Both the position numbers and the translations under genes were made by a program. A stretch of DNA of 48,132 nt. Origin: Synergistaceae bacterium. Lineage in GTDB: Bacteria; Synergistota; Synergistia; Synergistales; Synergistaceae. Position 1 is the stretch's first letter; every line of letters begins with the position of its first letter. The stretch is from NCBI GenBank assembly GCA_031257775.1, contig JAIROA010000062.1, forward strand, positions 1-48,132, in the 5' to 3' direction. This document shows, piece after piece, positions 1 through 8,223 of the stretch. The notes below the pieces were generated by a model that was given only the letters and a program-made list of their open reading frames with translations, had not been told where the DNA came from and did not search any database.

Positions 1-1077
1 CGCCCTGTAGTAGCCGTTCGCGACGGCCTCCCCGCGAAGCCAGAGCCTTCCTTCGCTGTTAAAGGGGAGAAGGTTGCCGTCGCCGTCACGCACCTCAGCC
101 TCGAAACATGGGAGGATCTTCCCGGACGAGCCCTGTTTCGACCGCTCCCCGCTTAAAGTGACGGCGAGGACAGACGAGGCCTCCGTCAGCCCGTAGCCCT
201 CCAGCGGCTCGACGCCGAACACCTCTTTTGCCCGCTCCGCGATGCCCGGCATGAGTTCGCCTCCGCCATAAAAGACGAGCTTCACCTTGCTCATTGGCGC
301 AATCTCGCGCTCCCCGCCCATGAGTATGCTAAGAAGCGTCGGCACGGCCGGAATTATCGTGACCCCGGCGGCGCGTATTGCGGCTATGGTGTTTTTGGGA
401 GGCACGAAAGTCGAGACGACGACCTGCGGCATTCCGGAAGCAAGGGGCATGATGCCGCCGACGACGAACCCAAGCGAGTGATAATTCGGTATAGCGTTCA
501 ATATGACGTCATCCTCGCCAATGGACGGAATCGTCTCGAGTACGGACGACAGGAGGGCGATTATGTTGCCATGGGTGATAGGGACGGCCTTTACATCCCC
601 TCCGGCACCGCCTGTGTGGAACAGCACAGCGTTTTCGGAGTTGTCATCAGGCAGGCTCTTGCGGCCGTCTATAGGCGGGGCGGCGTCGTTTAGCGCGGCT
701 GATGCCGCGGGGATCCCCTCTGAGGCGATATGCCCGACGAGCCCTTCGGATTCCTTGCTCACTATGGCACCGAAGACATCCACTTTCTTCAGGTACTCGG
801 CAAGCGGGGGATGCTTGAGCTGAGGGTTCACCGGAACGACCGCCCCGCCGAGCTTCCACGCCGCTATGCAGGAAGCCAGAAGGAGCGGGCTGTTCGGAAG
901 CACGAGCGCCAGTCGGCAGCCGGATGAAAAGCCGCTCTTTACGAGGCTTTCCTCGCACTCGAGCGCCATTTCCTCAAGCGCGCCCCTCGACCACCACGCG
1001 CCGCGCCACCAAAGGCATGGCTCCGTGGGCGCTTTCGCGAAATTCTGCATGACAAGCTCTTCCAGTCTGTGATTCAT
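1..1077 (-). CDS. AMP-forming acyl-CoA synthetase/ligase, C-terminus cut by the window edge
   Basis: This is a member of the ANL adenylating superfamily, which activates a carboxylic acid as an acyl-AMP and usually transfers it to CoA or a carrier. The 359 codons present cover the large N-terminal domain. The phosphate-binding loop is visible as HTGGAGG-DVKAV followed by PITHGN, a divergent form of the usual TSGTTGxPKG. The aromatic/Thr/Glu motif appears as GYGLTEASS. The reading frame runs off the window at RLWLRGEAVANGYYR, just before the C-terminal lid domain. The ATG start has a GGAGG ribosome site 5 nt upstream and lies 20 nt after the M20 gene, so the two are probably co-transcribed with the CobB-like gene. 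The substrate cannot be read from sequence. The short N-terminus and loose A3 loop make it a divergent family member. Confidence 0.85.
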   Translation of the reverse strand, partial: MNHRLEELVMQNFAKAPTEPCLWWRGAWWSRGALEEMALECEESLVKSGFSSGCRLALVLPNSPLLLASCIAAWKLGGAVVPVNPQLKHPPLAEYLKKVDVFGAIVSKESEGLVGHIASEGIPAASAALNDAAPPIDGRKSLPDDNSENAVLFHTGGAGGDVKAVPITHGNIIALLSSVLETIPSIGEDDVILNAIPNYHSLGFVVGGIMPLASGMPQVVVSTFVPPKNTIAAIRAAGVTIIPAVPTLLSILMGGEREIAPMSKVKLVFYGGGELMPGIAERAKEVFGVEPLEGYGLTEASSVLAVTLSGERSKQGSSGKILPCFEAEVRDGDGNLLPFNSEGRLWLRGEAVANGYYRA

Positions 1078-1097
1078 CGTGCCTCCGTTCCCGCGCC

Positions 1098-2291
1098 CTA
1101 CAGCAACAATCCTAAGTACGCGCTCCACGCCGAGGCGAACGGAAGCAGGTTTTCTGGTATGTCGTACCTTGCGTGATACAGCCCGTACTCCATGCCTGTG
1201 CCGAGGAACATCAGGCACGACGGGATCTGCTCCGAATAAAAAGAGAAGTCCTCTCCAAGAAGAAGAGGGCTTCTCAAAAGCTCCATCGCGTCGTTTCCGA
1301 TCAGCGCCGTACCGTACTTAAAAACGTCGGATACGAGGCTCTCGTCATTCACGACCTGATTATAGTCAAGCATGTACTCCACGGAAGCGGCGATATGGGA
1401 GAGGCGGGCCATGCCCTTCGCGATCTCCTCTATGCGCAGCTTCAAGAGCTTATGGATTTCCCGATCCGTCGCCCGGAGCGTCCCCCAAAGATGCGTCTCC
1501 CTGGCTATCACATTGTATACCTCGGCAGCCTCAATGCGCCCGAACGACAGGACGACGGTCTTCTCGGGGTTCACTTCCCTTGTTATCATGCCCTGCAGGG
1601 CAATCTGCATCTCCGCCGCGAGGTACACGGGATCCGATGTCAGATATGGCGTCGGGCCGTGCCCGCCAGGCCCCGTGAGGCCGATGTGAAGCTTGCTGGA
1701 GAAAGCCGTGACTCCGCCTTTATTCGTTATTATCTGCCCATAGGGAAGGTGCGGCACCCAGTGTACGCAGAGCATTTTTTCTATGTTGAACGAGGCGGCC
1801 AGATCCGCGTCCAGGAGATACTTCGCGCCGCCCTTGCCCTCTTCCGCGGGCTGGAAGATAAACAGCACCGGACGCTTCAAAATGTCCCTGTGCTGGCAGA
1901 TCAGGGTCGCGGCGCCCAAAAGGGACGCCATGTGCGCGTCGTGCCCCTGAACGTGAGAAACCCTGTCGTCGTAGGAGCTGAATGGCAGTCCCGTATCCTC
2001 CCTGACCTCCACGGCATCTATCTCCGCCCGGAACGCGAGCGCGCCGCCCGGAAGATCGCCTCCGAGCCTCCCTATGACACACGTCTGAAGGCCAAAGCCC
2101 TTGAAAACCTCCATTCCCGGCAACGCCTGGAGGAATCCCTCTATCTTGCCGGCCGTCATGTACTCCTCAAGGCTAAGCTCCGGAAACTGGTGAAACCTCC
2201 TCCGGCAGTCGACTATTTCATCTGTCATTCCCTCGGCCTCGGAGAGAAGCCTTACGCCGAGGTCGACAGCCTCATCCAGCTCACCAGTCAT
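1098..2291 (-). CDS. M20D-family amidohydrolase (aminoacylase/hippurate-hydrolase type)
   Basis: A cytosolic 397-aa zinc-dependent amidohydrolase of the M20D group, whose members cleave N-acyl amino acids or related amides. Motifs in order: RAEIDA at about 88-93 (usually RADxDAL), GHDAH at 116-120, FQPAEEGKGGA at 146-156 with the general-base Glu at 150/151, a His at 177 in CVHWVPHLPYG, LGEDFSF near 345-351, and YHARYD with His 373. The metal ligand that precedes the GHDxH motif is normally Cys (CGHDGH). Here it is Gln 115, so one expected ligand is missing while the other four remain. Length is normal for the family. It starts 7 nt after the CobB-like gene and is followed after 20 nt by the ligase, which suggests one operon. 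An acyl amino acid substrate is plausible but unproven. Confidence 0.88.
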   Translation of the reverse strand: MTGELDEAVDLGVRLLSEAEGMTDEIVDCRRRFHQFPELSLEEYMTAGKIEGFLQALPGMEVFKGFGLQTCVIGRLGGDLPGGALAFRAEIDAVEVREDTGLPFSSYDDRVSHVQGHDAHMASLLGAATLICQHRDILKRPVLFIFQPAEEGKGGAKYLLDADLAASFNIEKMLCVHWVPHLPYGQIITNKGGVTAFSSKLHIGLTGPGGHGPTPYLTSDPVYLAAEMQIALQGMITREVNPEKTVVLSFGRIEAAEVYNVIARETHLWGTLRATDREIHKLLKLRIEEIAKGMARLSHIAASVEYMLDYNQVVNDESLVSDVFKYGTALIGNDAMELLRSPLLLGEDFSFYSEQIPSCLMFLGTGMEYGLYHARYDIPENLLPFASAWSAYLGLLL

Positions 2292-2298
2292 GGACTAT

Positions 2299-3687
2299 CT
2301 AGCCCTCCAGCCAGCGCCTGAATGTTTCCGGCGCGCTCCACGGCTCAAGCCTCATGGCCGTGGCAAGAATCCTATCATTGCACCAGCCGTCGAGCGCGGT
2401 CTTTTGGGAGTCATAAGCGTCAACGGTCTGCCAGCACTCGTCCTCCGCTCCGGACTGCGTGAGGGCATATCCGTCCGACGCATAGCCAAAAATGTTTTCC
2501 TTTGAGCCGGAAATGAGCGGATTCGCCTTGCGGCTTCTCGCCCACATTTTTTTGGGGTTTCCGAACACAGGCATCTTGTAAGCGCTGTTAAAAGGCAGCA
2601 CACAGAAGCCTCTCCCCTCGCCGCGCCCTTCCGGGAGGACGATCTTGTCTCCCAGGATGGAAGAGGAGCCCCCCTCCGCGAAGAGGAACGAGCTGCCGGA
2701 CGAACCCCGCGTAAGCATGGTTTTCAGGTAGATGTTGCCGAAAAATTTCGGGAGTGCCATGTAAGCCAGCCCGTGCGGCAGATATACGCCGTGTATGGGA
2801 ACATTGTGGGTTATATTGCCCTCTATGGGGACGTCTATAACGTTACACCCCAGCACTCTCATAAGATGTTCCGTGCCGTCCCCGGCGATGGAGAGCGCTG
2901 GATGCCTCACGACGGCTATGTTGACTTTCCCGCTGTCCGTTATGGGCTCGCTTAAACGCGGCTGACGGCCCCAATTCGGCGCCGCTTGCGCTAAGGCGCT
3001 GAATATCGCCCAATTGATCATCTGGTTCATGCCCATAAGCTGCTTTGCCGCCGAGCGGAGCGGGAGCGCGGCCTGATGGGCCGTGTCGCCGCAAAGCGCC
3101 GTAAGCATCGGCGCGTCTCGCTCAATAATGCTGGGCATGGAGCCGATCGAAAAGGTAGTAAACTGCCGTCCGGCCTCCCTGTCGACCAGTTCGTACTCCC
3201 TGTTGTTTATTATGGAGCGGAACAAGACAGCGCGGACAGGCTTGCCTCCATCTTCAAGCTGACGTATGGCTTCCGCCACGGAGCGGACGGTGAGAGTCGA
3301 GGACGCGTCGCTGTATATTATGGGAACGATATCGCAGTCCAGCCATTCGGAGAGCATCATGCACTCCTTGGGTACCTTGAACGGCGCGTCTTCAAGAATG
3401 CGCCCGCCGAGATTCACAAGGATGAGATTGACGCAGTCCGGACTGGCCGTGCTCTCAAAAAGCCATCGCAGATTCGCCTGACCGCCGCACAGGACGGGAT
3501 CAAGCAGGGTCACGCGCTGATTACAGATTACCTGGAGAGTCTGGATCGTCGCTTCATCAACGTCCCCGACAAAAAGTTTTATTTTGTAACCTAGCCCTTG
3601 GAGGGCGCTTGCTATCAAGACCCCGGACGGAACCTTGCCCGATCTATATTCATCGGCTAATATCAATCTTGGAAAGATCAAAAACAA
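2299..3687 (-). CDS. CobB/CobQ-like amidotransferase-fold protein without the catalytic Cys
   Basis: The C-terminal third resembles the class I glutaminase domain of cobyrinate a,c-diamide synthase: IAVVRHPAL, then GVYLPHGLAYMALPKFFGNI, then FLFAEGGSSSILGD. In true CobB the corresponding stretch is AECGG, with Cys as the glutaminase nucleophile. Here it reads AEGG, so the nucleophile is absent. The N-terminal nucleotide-binding domain is recognisable only by layout (YRSGKVPSGVLIASALQGLG) and has no proper P-loop. An upstream in-frame GTG at 3714 falls almost on the TSS predicted from a TATAAC box. The TTG at 3687 has AGGAGG 5 nt upstream and is preferred, giving 462 aa. It probably heads an operon with the M20 and ligase genes. 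A non-catalytic role, or another substrate, is inference. Confidence 0.6.
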   Translation of the reverse strand: MFLIFPRLILADEYRSGKVPSGVLIASALQGLGYKIKLFVGDVDEATIQTLQVICNQRVTLLDPVLCGGQANLRWLFESTASPDCVNLILVNLGGRILEDAPFKVPKECMMLSEWLDCDIVPIIYSDASSTLTVRSVAEAIRQLEDGGKPVRAVLFRSIINNREYELVDREAGRQFTTFSIGSMPSIIERDAPMLTALCGDTAHQAALPLRSAAKQLMGMNQMINWAIFSALAQAAPNWGRQPRLSEPITDSGKVNIAVVRHPALSIAGDGTEHLMRVLGCNVIDVPIEGNITHNVPIHGVYLPHGLAYMALPKFFGNIYLKTMLTRGSSGSSFLFAEGGSSSILGDKIVLPEGRGEGRGFCVLPFNSAYKMPVFGNPKKMWARSRKANPLISGSKENIFGYASDGYALTQSGAEDECWQTVDAYDSQKTALDGWCNDRILATAMRLEPWSAPETFRRWLEG

Positions 3688-3761
3688 TGCCCCCTCCTGG
3701 CGCACAAATCTCACAAATGATGTTATAGTTTACCACATAATTTTTTTATGGAGGGGTTAAA
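3688..3761. promoter_or_regulatory. divergent promoter region
   Basis: This short AT-rich spacer separates the leftward CobB-like operon from the rightward PPDK-domain gene. On the minus strand a TATAAC box lies about 11 nt upstream of the alternative GTG start at 3714. On the plus strand TATAGT (3725-3730) and CATAAT (3736-3741) are candidate -10 boxes without a clear -35. A GAGGGG ribosome site (3751-3756) precedes the GTG at 3762. Any regulator acting here would probably affect both directions. Confidence 0.4.
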
Positions 3762-5477
3762 GTGGATCAATCTCTCAAAAACTACGACGCGTACAGGGGG
3801 GAATATTTCTTCCGGGAGAGAGGGAATCTTGTCGGGGCGGGACAATGCGGCGGGAAAGCGAAGGGGATAGCGTATGCTCACGGCGCCCTTTCGGGATCGC
3901 CGCTCGAAAACAGGGTAAGCTTTCCTGATCTCACCATCGTGCTGTCCACCGAAATCTTCAGCGATTATATAGCCAGAGGCGGGCTCTCCGACCTCTATGG
4001 CGAGGAAGACTGGGAGAGGGTTCAGAGGAGAATAGATGAAACCCCGCTTCCCCCCTCGATAGTCGCGGAACTTGAGAATATCCTTGACCGCTTTGACAAT
4101 ATCGGCGCTCCTCCGCTCGCAATCCGCTCAAGCTCGCTTATGGAGGATTCCACCACGCTCGCGTTTGCGGGTAAGTACCAGACATGCTTTTCTCCTAACT
4201 GCGGCCCAAAACAGCACCGTCTGTCGGTGCTAGAGGCTGGCGTCCGCACGGTATTCGCCTCCCTCTTCAACCCGTCCGCCAGGGCTTACCGCGAAAAACA
4301 CGGCAAGAACCACAGGGATGAGGCCATTGCGGTGATAATCCAGTCCCTGTCCGGGCAAAACCACGGCAGCTTCTACTATCCGGAACTGGCCGGCACACTC
4401 TTCTCGCGTGTCTTCCGCCGCCCTAACCCCAGGATAAAGAAGGAAGACGGCCTCATGCGCCTCTGTTTCGGCATGGGCACGAGGTCAGTCGACCGCTGCG
4501 CGGCGAGGATTTTTTACCTGACGAACCCATCGTTGCTCTCGGCGGGGAATCTGCCGGAGCAGATCGAGGAGGCAAGCCAGGAGAACTTCGATTACATCGA
4601 CAGGGATTCGTGCGAATTCGCCACAGGCTCTCTGGCAAAATTCACGCGCTTCCTGCAAAAGGAACACAGGAATTTCGGCGCGTATGTCCAGTACTACGCC
4701 GACAACATTTTATATTCCACGTTAGGCGAGCCGGAAGGACCTTCTCGCCCTCTCTTCTCCTTCCCAGAGCTGCATCTGCGGGAGCGCGGGCTATTCGGCC
4801 TCTCTAAGGAGCTGCTTCGCCACATGGAGGAGGTTTCGGGCATACCGGTGGATATCGAGTTCGCCTACGAGACCAGCCCTGAGAGGAGCTTCAGGCTTCT
4901 TCAGCTCCGCCCGCTTGCCGCATACGAAGAGATGAGCAGGGTCGAGCTGCCTGAGGCGCCGGAGGAAAAAATTATTTTCAAGGGCGACCGGATGGTGAGC
5001 AACGGTATGCTGGAGGACATCAGATACCTCGTGTACGTGAACGCCGAGGCATACAAAAATCATTGGGATCCGTCCGCCGCCGCGCTTGCGATAGGGGATC
5101 TCAACAAAAAGCTGGAGGGAACGGGGTATATCTTAGCCGGCCCAGGGAGATGGGGCAGCAGAAACCCGGCATTGGGGGTGCCGGTTCTCTACGCGCAGAT
5201 ATGCAACTGCGGGTGCCTTGTCGAAATAAGCGTCCCAGAGCTGAATTTCTCGCCTGAGCTGTCATACGGGACGCACTTCTTTCTGGACATGGACTCTGAC
5301 GGCACCCTCTACCTGCCTGTCTTCAGCAGGCAGAAAAAGAACAAGATCAACGAGGGCTGGCTTGCCGGTACGCCATATAAAACCGGGGATCACCCGGCGG
5401 TTCGCCTGTATGAGGGGAATTTTTCAGTGTATCTCGATGGAGAGCTGGAGTCGGGCATAATAATGGCGGCGGAATAG
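3762..5477 (+). CDS. PEP synthase/PPDK N-terminal (ATP-grasp) domain protein
   Basis: A 571-aa protein with the nucleotide-binding domain of pyruvate phosphate dikinase/PEP synthase and no phosphohistidine or PEP-binding domain. Visible signatures are GAGQCGGKAKG at 26-36 (the GGKAxxL element), APPLAIRSSSLMEDS at 116-130 with the conserved Arg, FAGKYQTCF at 135-143, GTLFSR at 211-216, PVDIEFAYE at 362-370 and LQLRPL at 380-385. The C-terminal segment GPGRWGSRNPALGVPV and GTHFF is a hallmark of the stand-alone PPDK_N proteins best known from Bacteroidetes. The start is GTG with GAGGGG close upstream. An ATP-dependent phosphotransfer to an unknown acceptor is the likely chemistry. It is transcribed alone and ends in a hairpin that overlaps its stop codon. 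Confidence 0.82.
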   Translation: MDQSLKNYDAYRGEYFFRERGNLVGAGQCGGKAKGIAYAHGALSGSPLENRVSFPDLTIVLSTEIFSDYIARGGLSDLYGEEDWERVQRRIDETPLPPSIVAELENILDRFDNIGAPPLAIRSSSLMEDSTTLAFAGKYQTCFSPNCGPKQHRLSVLEAGVRTVFASLFNPSARAYREKHGKNHRDEAIAVIIQSLSGQNHGSFYYPELAGTLFSRVFRRPNPRIKKEDGLMRLCFGMGTRSVDRCAARIFYLTNPSLLSAGNLPEQIEEASQENFDYIDRDSCEFATGSLAKFTRFLQKEHRNFGAYVQYYADNILYSTLGEPEGPSRPLFSFPELHLRERGLFGLSKELLRHMEEVSGIPVDIEFAYETSPERSFRLLQLRPLAAYEEMSRVELPEAPEEKIIFKGDRMVSNGMLEDIRYLVYVNAEAYKNHWDPSAAALAIGDLNKKLEGTGYILAGPGRWGSRNPALGVPVLYAQICNCGCLVEISVPELNFSPELSYGTHFFLDMDSDGTLYLPVFSRQKKNKINEGWLAGTPYKTGDHPAVRLYEGNFSVYLDGELESGIIMAAE

Positions 5478-5489
5478 AAATCCGCCGCC
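5465..5489 (+). terminator. hairpin overlapping the 3' end of the PPDK-domain gene
   Basis: Perfect 9-bp stem GGCGGCGGA / TCCGCCGCC around a 7-nt loop that contains the TAG stop codon. A T-rich stretch begins about 8 nt after the stem. It lies between two converging genes and could stop transcription from the left. Confidence 0.6.
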
Positions 5490-5524
5490 CGGATGATTTT
5501 TCTAACGTTCAAACTCGGCTATAG

Positions 5525-6250
5525 CTATATCCCCATGAAGTACGCGCCCCACAGGCCAAAACTGAGGCCGACGAGGAAAATAGCCGCGATGAGAGCAGCC
5601 ACGAGCAACAGTTCCTTCACGCCCCTCTTTTTATGCGTGCCAGGCGTGCCATCAGCATAGCTCGCCGCATCCCTTGACGGAAAGCCGGACTCGTCAGGAT
5701 GGATAAAATCCGGGTACGAGTATTCGTTGATTTCCACCTCAAGGAGATCCGCTATCAGCGCGTCAAGCGTTGACGACATCGAATCGAGCTTCTCCTGGTT
5801 CTCGTCTATTATTTCCGGCGGTGCCGGTTCCGTCTCCACATCGGCGCGAGACTCGAACTCCTGCTCCATCCGGTTCAGTTTCGCGATGAAACTCTCGTGC
5901 CGCGTTGACCTTGGTGCCGGATTGCCCGTCTTTATATCGTTTGCCACGGAAATATGCGGATCTTCTTCCATGACCAGCACGGATCCGCTATCCCCGCCGC
6001 GCAAAGCATCTAAGCCTACGGCAGCCGCGACAGGGATCTTTTGCGATGGCGCCCTTTCCGATCTTCTCAATTTCTGCCCGCACGCACGGCAGAAGTTCGA
6101 GTGTTCCTCATTCATGCAGGAACACGCCGGGCAAGCCTGGCCCTCTGTGCGATTCGATCTGTCCGCAATACTCTCCACAGCGCCGCCGCACTTCGCGCAG
6201 AAGCTCGAATCATCTAGATTGGCGTGACCGCAATGATCGCAGTGCAACAT
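5525..6250 (-). CDS. double zinc-ribbon protein with C-terminal membrane anchor
   Basis: A 241-aa protein of unknown function. It begins with two zinc ribbons: Cys 4, 7, 18 and 21 (CDHC...CAKC) and Cys 40, 43, 54 and 57 (CPAC...CRAC). A long polar, acidic linker of low complexity follows, then a basic patch (THKKRGVK) and one hydrophobic helix of about 25 residues ending FGLWGAYFMGI. The layout predicts a tail-anchored protein with the ribbons in the cytosol. A GTG at 6265 is in frame but falls inside the ribosome site GAGGAGGG, so the ATG at 6250 is chosen. It has its own promoter at 6313-6341. Similar zinc-ribbon plus TM proteins are common and rarely characterised. Confidence 0.75.
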   Translation of the reverse strand: MLHCDHCGHANLDDSSFCAKCGGAVESIADRSNRTEGQACPACSCMNEEHSNFCRACGQKLRRSERAPSQKIPVAAAVGLDALRGGDSGSVLVMEEDPHISVANDIKTGNPAPRSTRHESFIAKLNRMEQEFESRADVETEPAPPEIIDENQEKLDSMSSTLDALIADLLEVEINEYSYPDFIHPDESGFPSRDAASYADGTPGTHKKRGVKELLLVAALIAAIFLVGLSFGLWGAYFMGI

Positions 6251-6312
6251 GCAGACCCTCCTCACATCAGAAGAAGTAAAATCTAATCTAAATCGACATC
6301 TTTAACACAAAT

Positions 6313-6341
6313 ATTATAATCCTCTTGCCCTCTTTACGCAA
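6313..6341 (-). promoter_or_regulatory. sigma70-type promoter of the zinc-ribbon gene
   Basis: On the minus strand, -35 TTGCGT (6336-6341), a 17-nt spacer and a perfect -10 TATAAT (6313-6318). It lies about 60 nt upstream of the ATG at 6250. Confidence 0.65.
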
Positions 6342-6563
6342 GTCTTTTTGCTGGTTTTGTTTAGGCCCAAAGTCCCATTTCGCCGCATCTTTAAGTTACG
6401 TAATCCTTGCGGTCAAAATCACCCCACAAGACAAAATCTCGTTTTCGGGGCTGTCGCCCGTCAGCATTTTCGACTGTCTGCGGCAATCTTGGGCAAATGC
6501 CACTCTCCGCCATCTTTTATGCCAGGCCCTTGATTTCGCGAATCGCATGAAGGCGAACTTGCG
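6342..6563. other. intergenic stretch with no clear gene
   Basis: Contains only a possible 50-codon leftward frame (6396-6548) that starts MRFAKSRAWHKRW and is rich in Arg and Lys. It has no ribosome site and no recognised family. In the same frame, past its TAA, reading remains open to the promoter region, which hints at a decayed coding remnant or a repeat-derived sequence. No terminator or RNA is evident. Confidence 0.35.
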
Positions 6564-6776
6564 TTAATCCTCTATCGCTCCGACAAAAAGAGCCCGAAGC
6601 TCCTTATATTTTCCGTAAACCTTTTCGGGGGTCTCGCTCCCGTCTATCTGTCTGGCTAGCAAAAGCATCGACAGCTCGTGAACGAGCTGCGGTTTCGGAG
6701 TCCCATGTACCTCTGCGTAAAGCGAGCTATAAGCGTGCAAACCAATCACACCACTTTCTTCACCAAATTTATTCAA
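6564..6776 (-). CDS. small uncharacterised protein (70 aa)
   Basis: A short acidic-to-neutral protein, not recognised. It starts with TTG one base after the stop of the large TPR gene, with a weak AGGGA ribosome site inside that gene, so translation would be coupled. The sequence is probably helical and has no signal peptide or Cys. Codon use resembles the neighbours. The coupling and the lack of any other explanation for the open frame are the main support. Confidence 0.5.
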   Translation of the reverse strand: MNKFGEESGVIGLHAYSSLYAEVHGTPKPQLVHELSMLLLARQIDGSETPEKVYGKYKELRALFVGAIED

Positions 6777-6777
6777 T

Positions 6778-8175
6778 TTATCCCTGTTTCCCTGTCAGTT
6801 CTTTTGCCTCAATGGCCGGCTGATAGTCCGGGTTTATGTCGAGAGCCCTGTCGAACCAGGCAATAGCCGCGTTTTTATGGCCAAGCCTCAGCGCGGCCAT
6901 ACCGGCCCAATAGGCGGAAAGGTAATTGCCCCTGTAAGTCTCTGAGAGCCTTCTGAAAATGCCGAACGCTTCCTCGTAACGCCCCCTCTCGTACAGATTC
7001 CTTGCCTCCTGCTGCCCTTTATGCAGATTGCTCCTGTCAATCGGCGACAACTGGTACGTCTCTATGACGTCGAGGCCCGTCGAACTGTCGCGATCCACGC
7101 CCGGCTTCCTCGTCACGACAGCGGCGCTTAAAAACGACGGCTTCCGGCTGTCTGGCGAGGTTTCGGCCGGAACTGTCAGATCTCCGCCCGTCTCGCCGCT
7201 CTCCGTAATAGCCCGGATAATGTCCTCTGAAACAGGCGCGTTTTCCAGGGCCGCCGCTTCCTCGCCCTCCGTTTTTTCTTCCCGCGGCGCACGGTTCGCC
7301 ATAATTTTAATGTCCTTCGCCTGAGAAGAGTCTATCTGCTCGATCCTGTCGCCTGGTTGCACAGGTGCCCCCGGCGGGCTCGCCAGTGCGCAGAGGCTGC
7401 CGTCCCTGCCCGCGCTGGCGAGCCGCAGGAGGGCAATCGGGATTTTCTCCCACTGCCAATCCGAAAACACGGCATACAGATTTCCGGCTTTCGCGCCGTC
7501 CGCCGTGCCGATGTTCACCGCATACTGCCCGTCCTTCGCGGATATCACCAGGAAATCTTTCTCTCCGGACAGGCCTCGGAGAGCGCGCCCAATGAGCGAT
7601 ACGGCCGAGACGACGGCGCGGGCTTTAAGCCCGCCGAATTCCTCCTCCAAGGCCTCGCGATCCGGAAGGGCCCTTGGGGAGACGGACAGCGAGGAGCTTC
7701 CGGTTTCCTGAAGGCCAGCCCTCGTCTCGGACGACTCGACATGAATGACCAGCACGTCAAGCGTCGCGCTCGCGAAAGCAGACATCCTGCCGAAGAGGCT
7801 TTCCTCCGCGACGTCGCCGGACGCTTCCTGAGTTTCCGGCTCTGGCGAGACCGGAGGTTCAATTTCGTTTAAATCCTTAAGCGACCAGAGCGCCACATAC
7901 TCCAAGCCCGCCTCGCGTCCAGCCGCTATGGCGTCTTCCAGGCTCAGAGGCCCTGAAGCGCCGGGCGGTACCGAGAACAGCTCGCGCGACGCGTCAATCT
8001 CGCCTGACAGAAGGCCTTCGATCAAAACCGCCTGCCGGGCAGACGCGACGCCCCCCGCGGCCTGAATCACGCCGATCCTGACCGAGGCTTCCACATATCG
8101 CGGATGAATAGCCACCCACAGGAAGACGGCGGTCAATGTAAAAATTCTCGCATAAAAACCGTACGCAATCCTCAT
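6778..8175 (-). CDS. exported protein with C-terminal TPR module, paralogue of the CsgG-like gene
   Basis: A 465-aa exported protein. It has an N-terminal signal peptide (hydrophobic stretch FTLTAVFLWVAI, possible cleavage after YVEA). A domain starting VRIGVIQAAGGVASARQ has the same strand-helix pattern and the GLEYVALWSL element expected of CsgG/TolB-N-like folds. A disordered Pro/Glu-rich middle follows, then a TPR-like C-terminus. The last 70 residues (EEAFGIFRRLSETY, YLSAYWAG, AAIAWFDRALDINPDYQPAIEAK) match the end of the gene at 8563-9588, so the two are paralogues in tandem. A periplasmic or outer-membrane-associated role is likely. A parS-like site lies just upstream. Confidence 0.7.
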   Translation of the reverse strand: MRIAYGFYARIFTLTAVFLWVAIHPRYVEASVRIGVIQAAGGVASARQAVLIEGLLSGEIDASRELFSVPPGASGPLSLEDAIAAGREAGLEYVALWSLKDLNEIEPPVSPEPETQEASGDVAEESLFGRMSAFASATLDVLVIHVESSETRAGLQETGSSSLSVSPRALPDREALEEEFGGLKARAVVSAVSLIGRALRGLSGEKDFLVISAKDGQYAVNIGTADGAKAGNLYAVFSDWQWEKIPIALLRLASAGRDGSLCALASPPGAPVQPGDRIEQIDSSQAKDIKIMANRAPREEKTEGEEAAALENAPVSEDIIRAITESGETGGDLTVPAETSPDSRKPSFLSAAVVTRKPGVDRDSSTGLDVIETYQLSPIDRSNLHKGQQEARNLYERGRYEEAFGIFRRLSETYRGNYLSAYWAGMAALRLGHKNAAIAWFDRALDINPDYQPAIEAKELTGKQG

Positions 8176-8192
8176 GATTATCGCCTTTTCGA

Positions 8193-8208
8193 TGTTTCAC
8201 GTGTCACA
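8193..8208 (+). other. isolated parS-like site
   Basis: The 16-mer TGTTTCACGTGTCACA matches the ParB-binding consensus TGTTTCACGTGAAACA at 14 of 16 positions, including the whole left half and the CACGTG core. It sits in the leader of the TPR gene, 18 nt upstream of its ATG and about 23 kb from parAB. Confidence 0.5.
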
Positions 8209-8223
8209 TTACAGCAATGACGC

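Noticed and set aside
1173-2321. Long rightward open frame (382 codons) opposite the M20 gene
   Set aside because: It is antisense to a gene with clear family motifs, has biased Arg/His-rich composition and no ribosome site. It is a shadow frame in GC-rich coding DNA.
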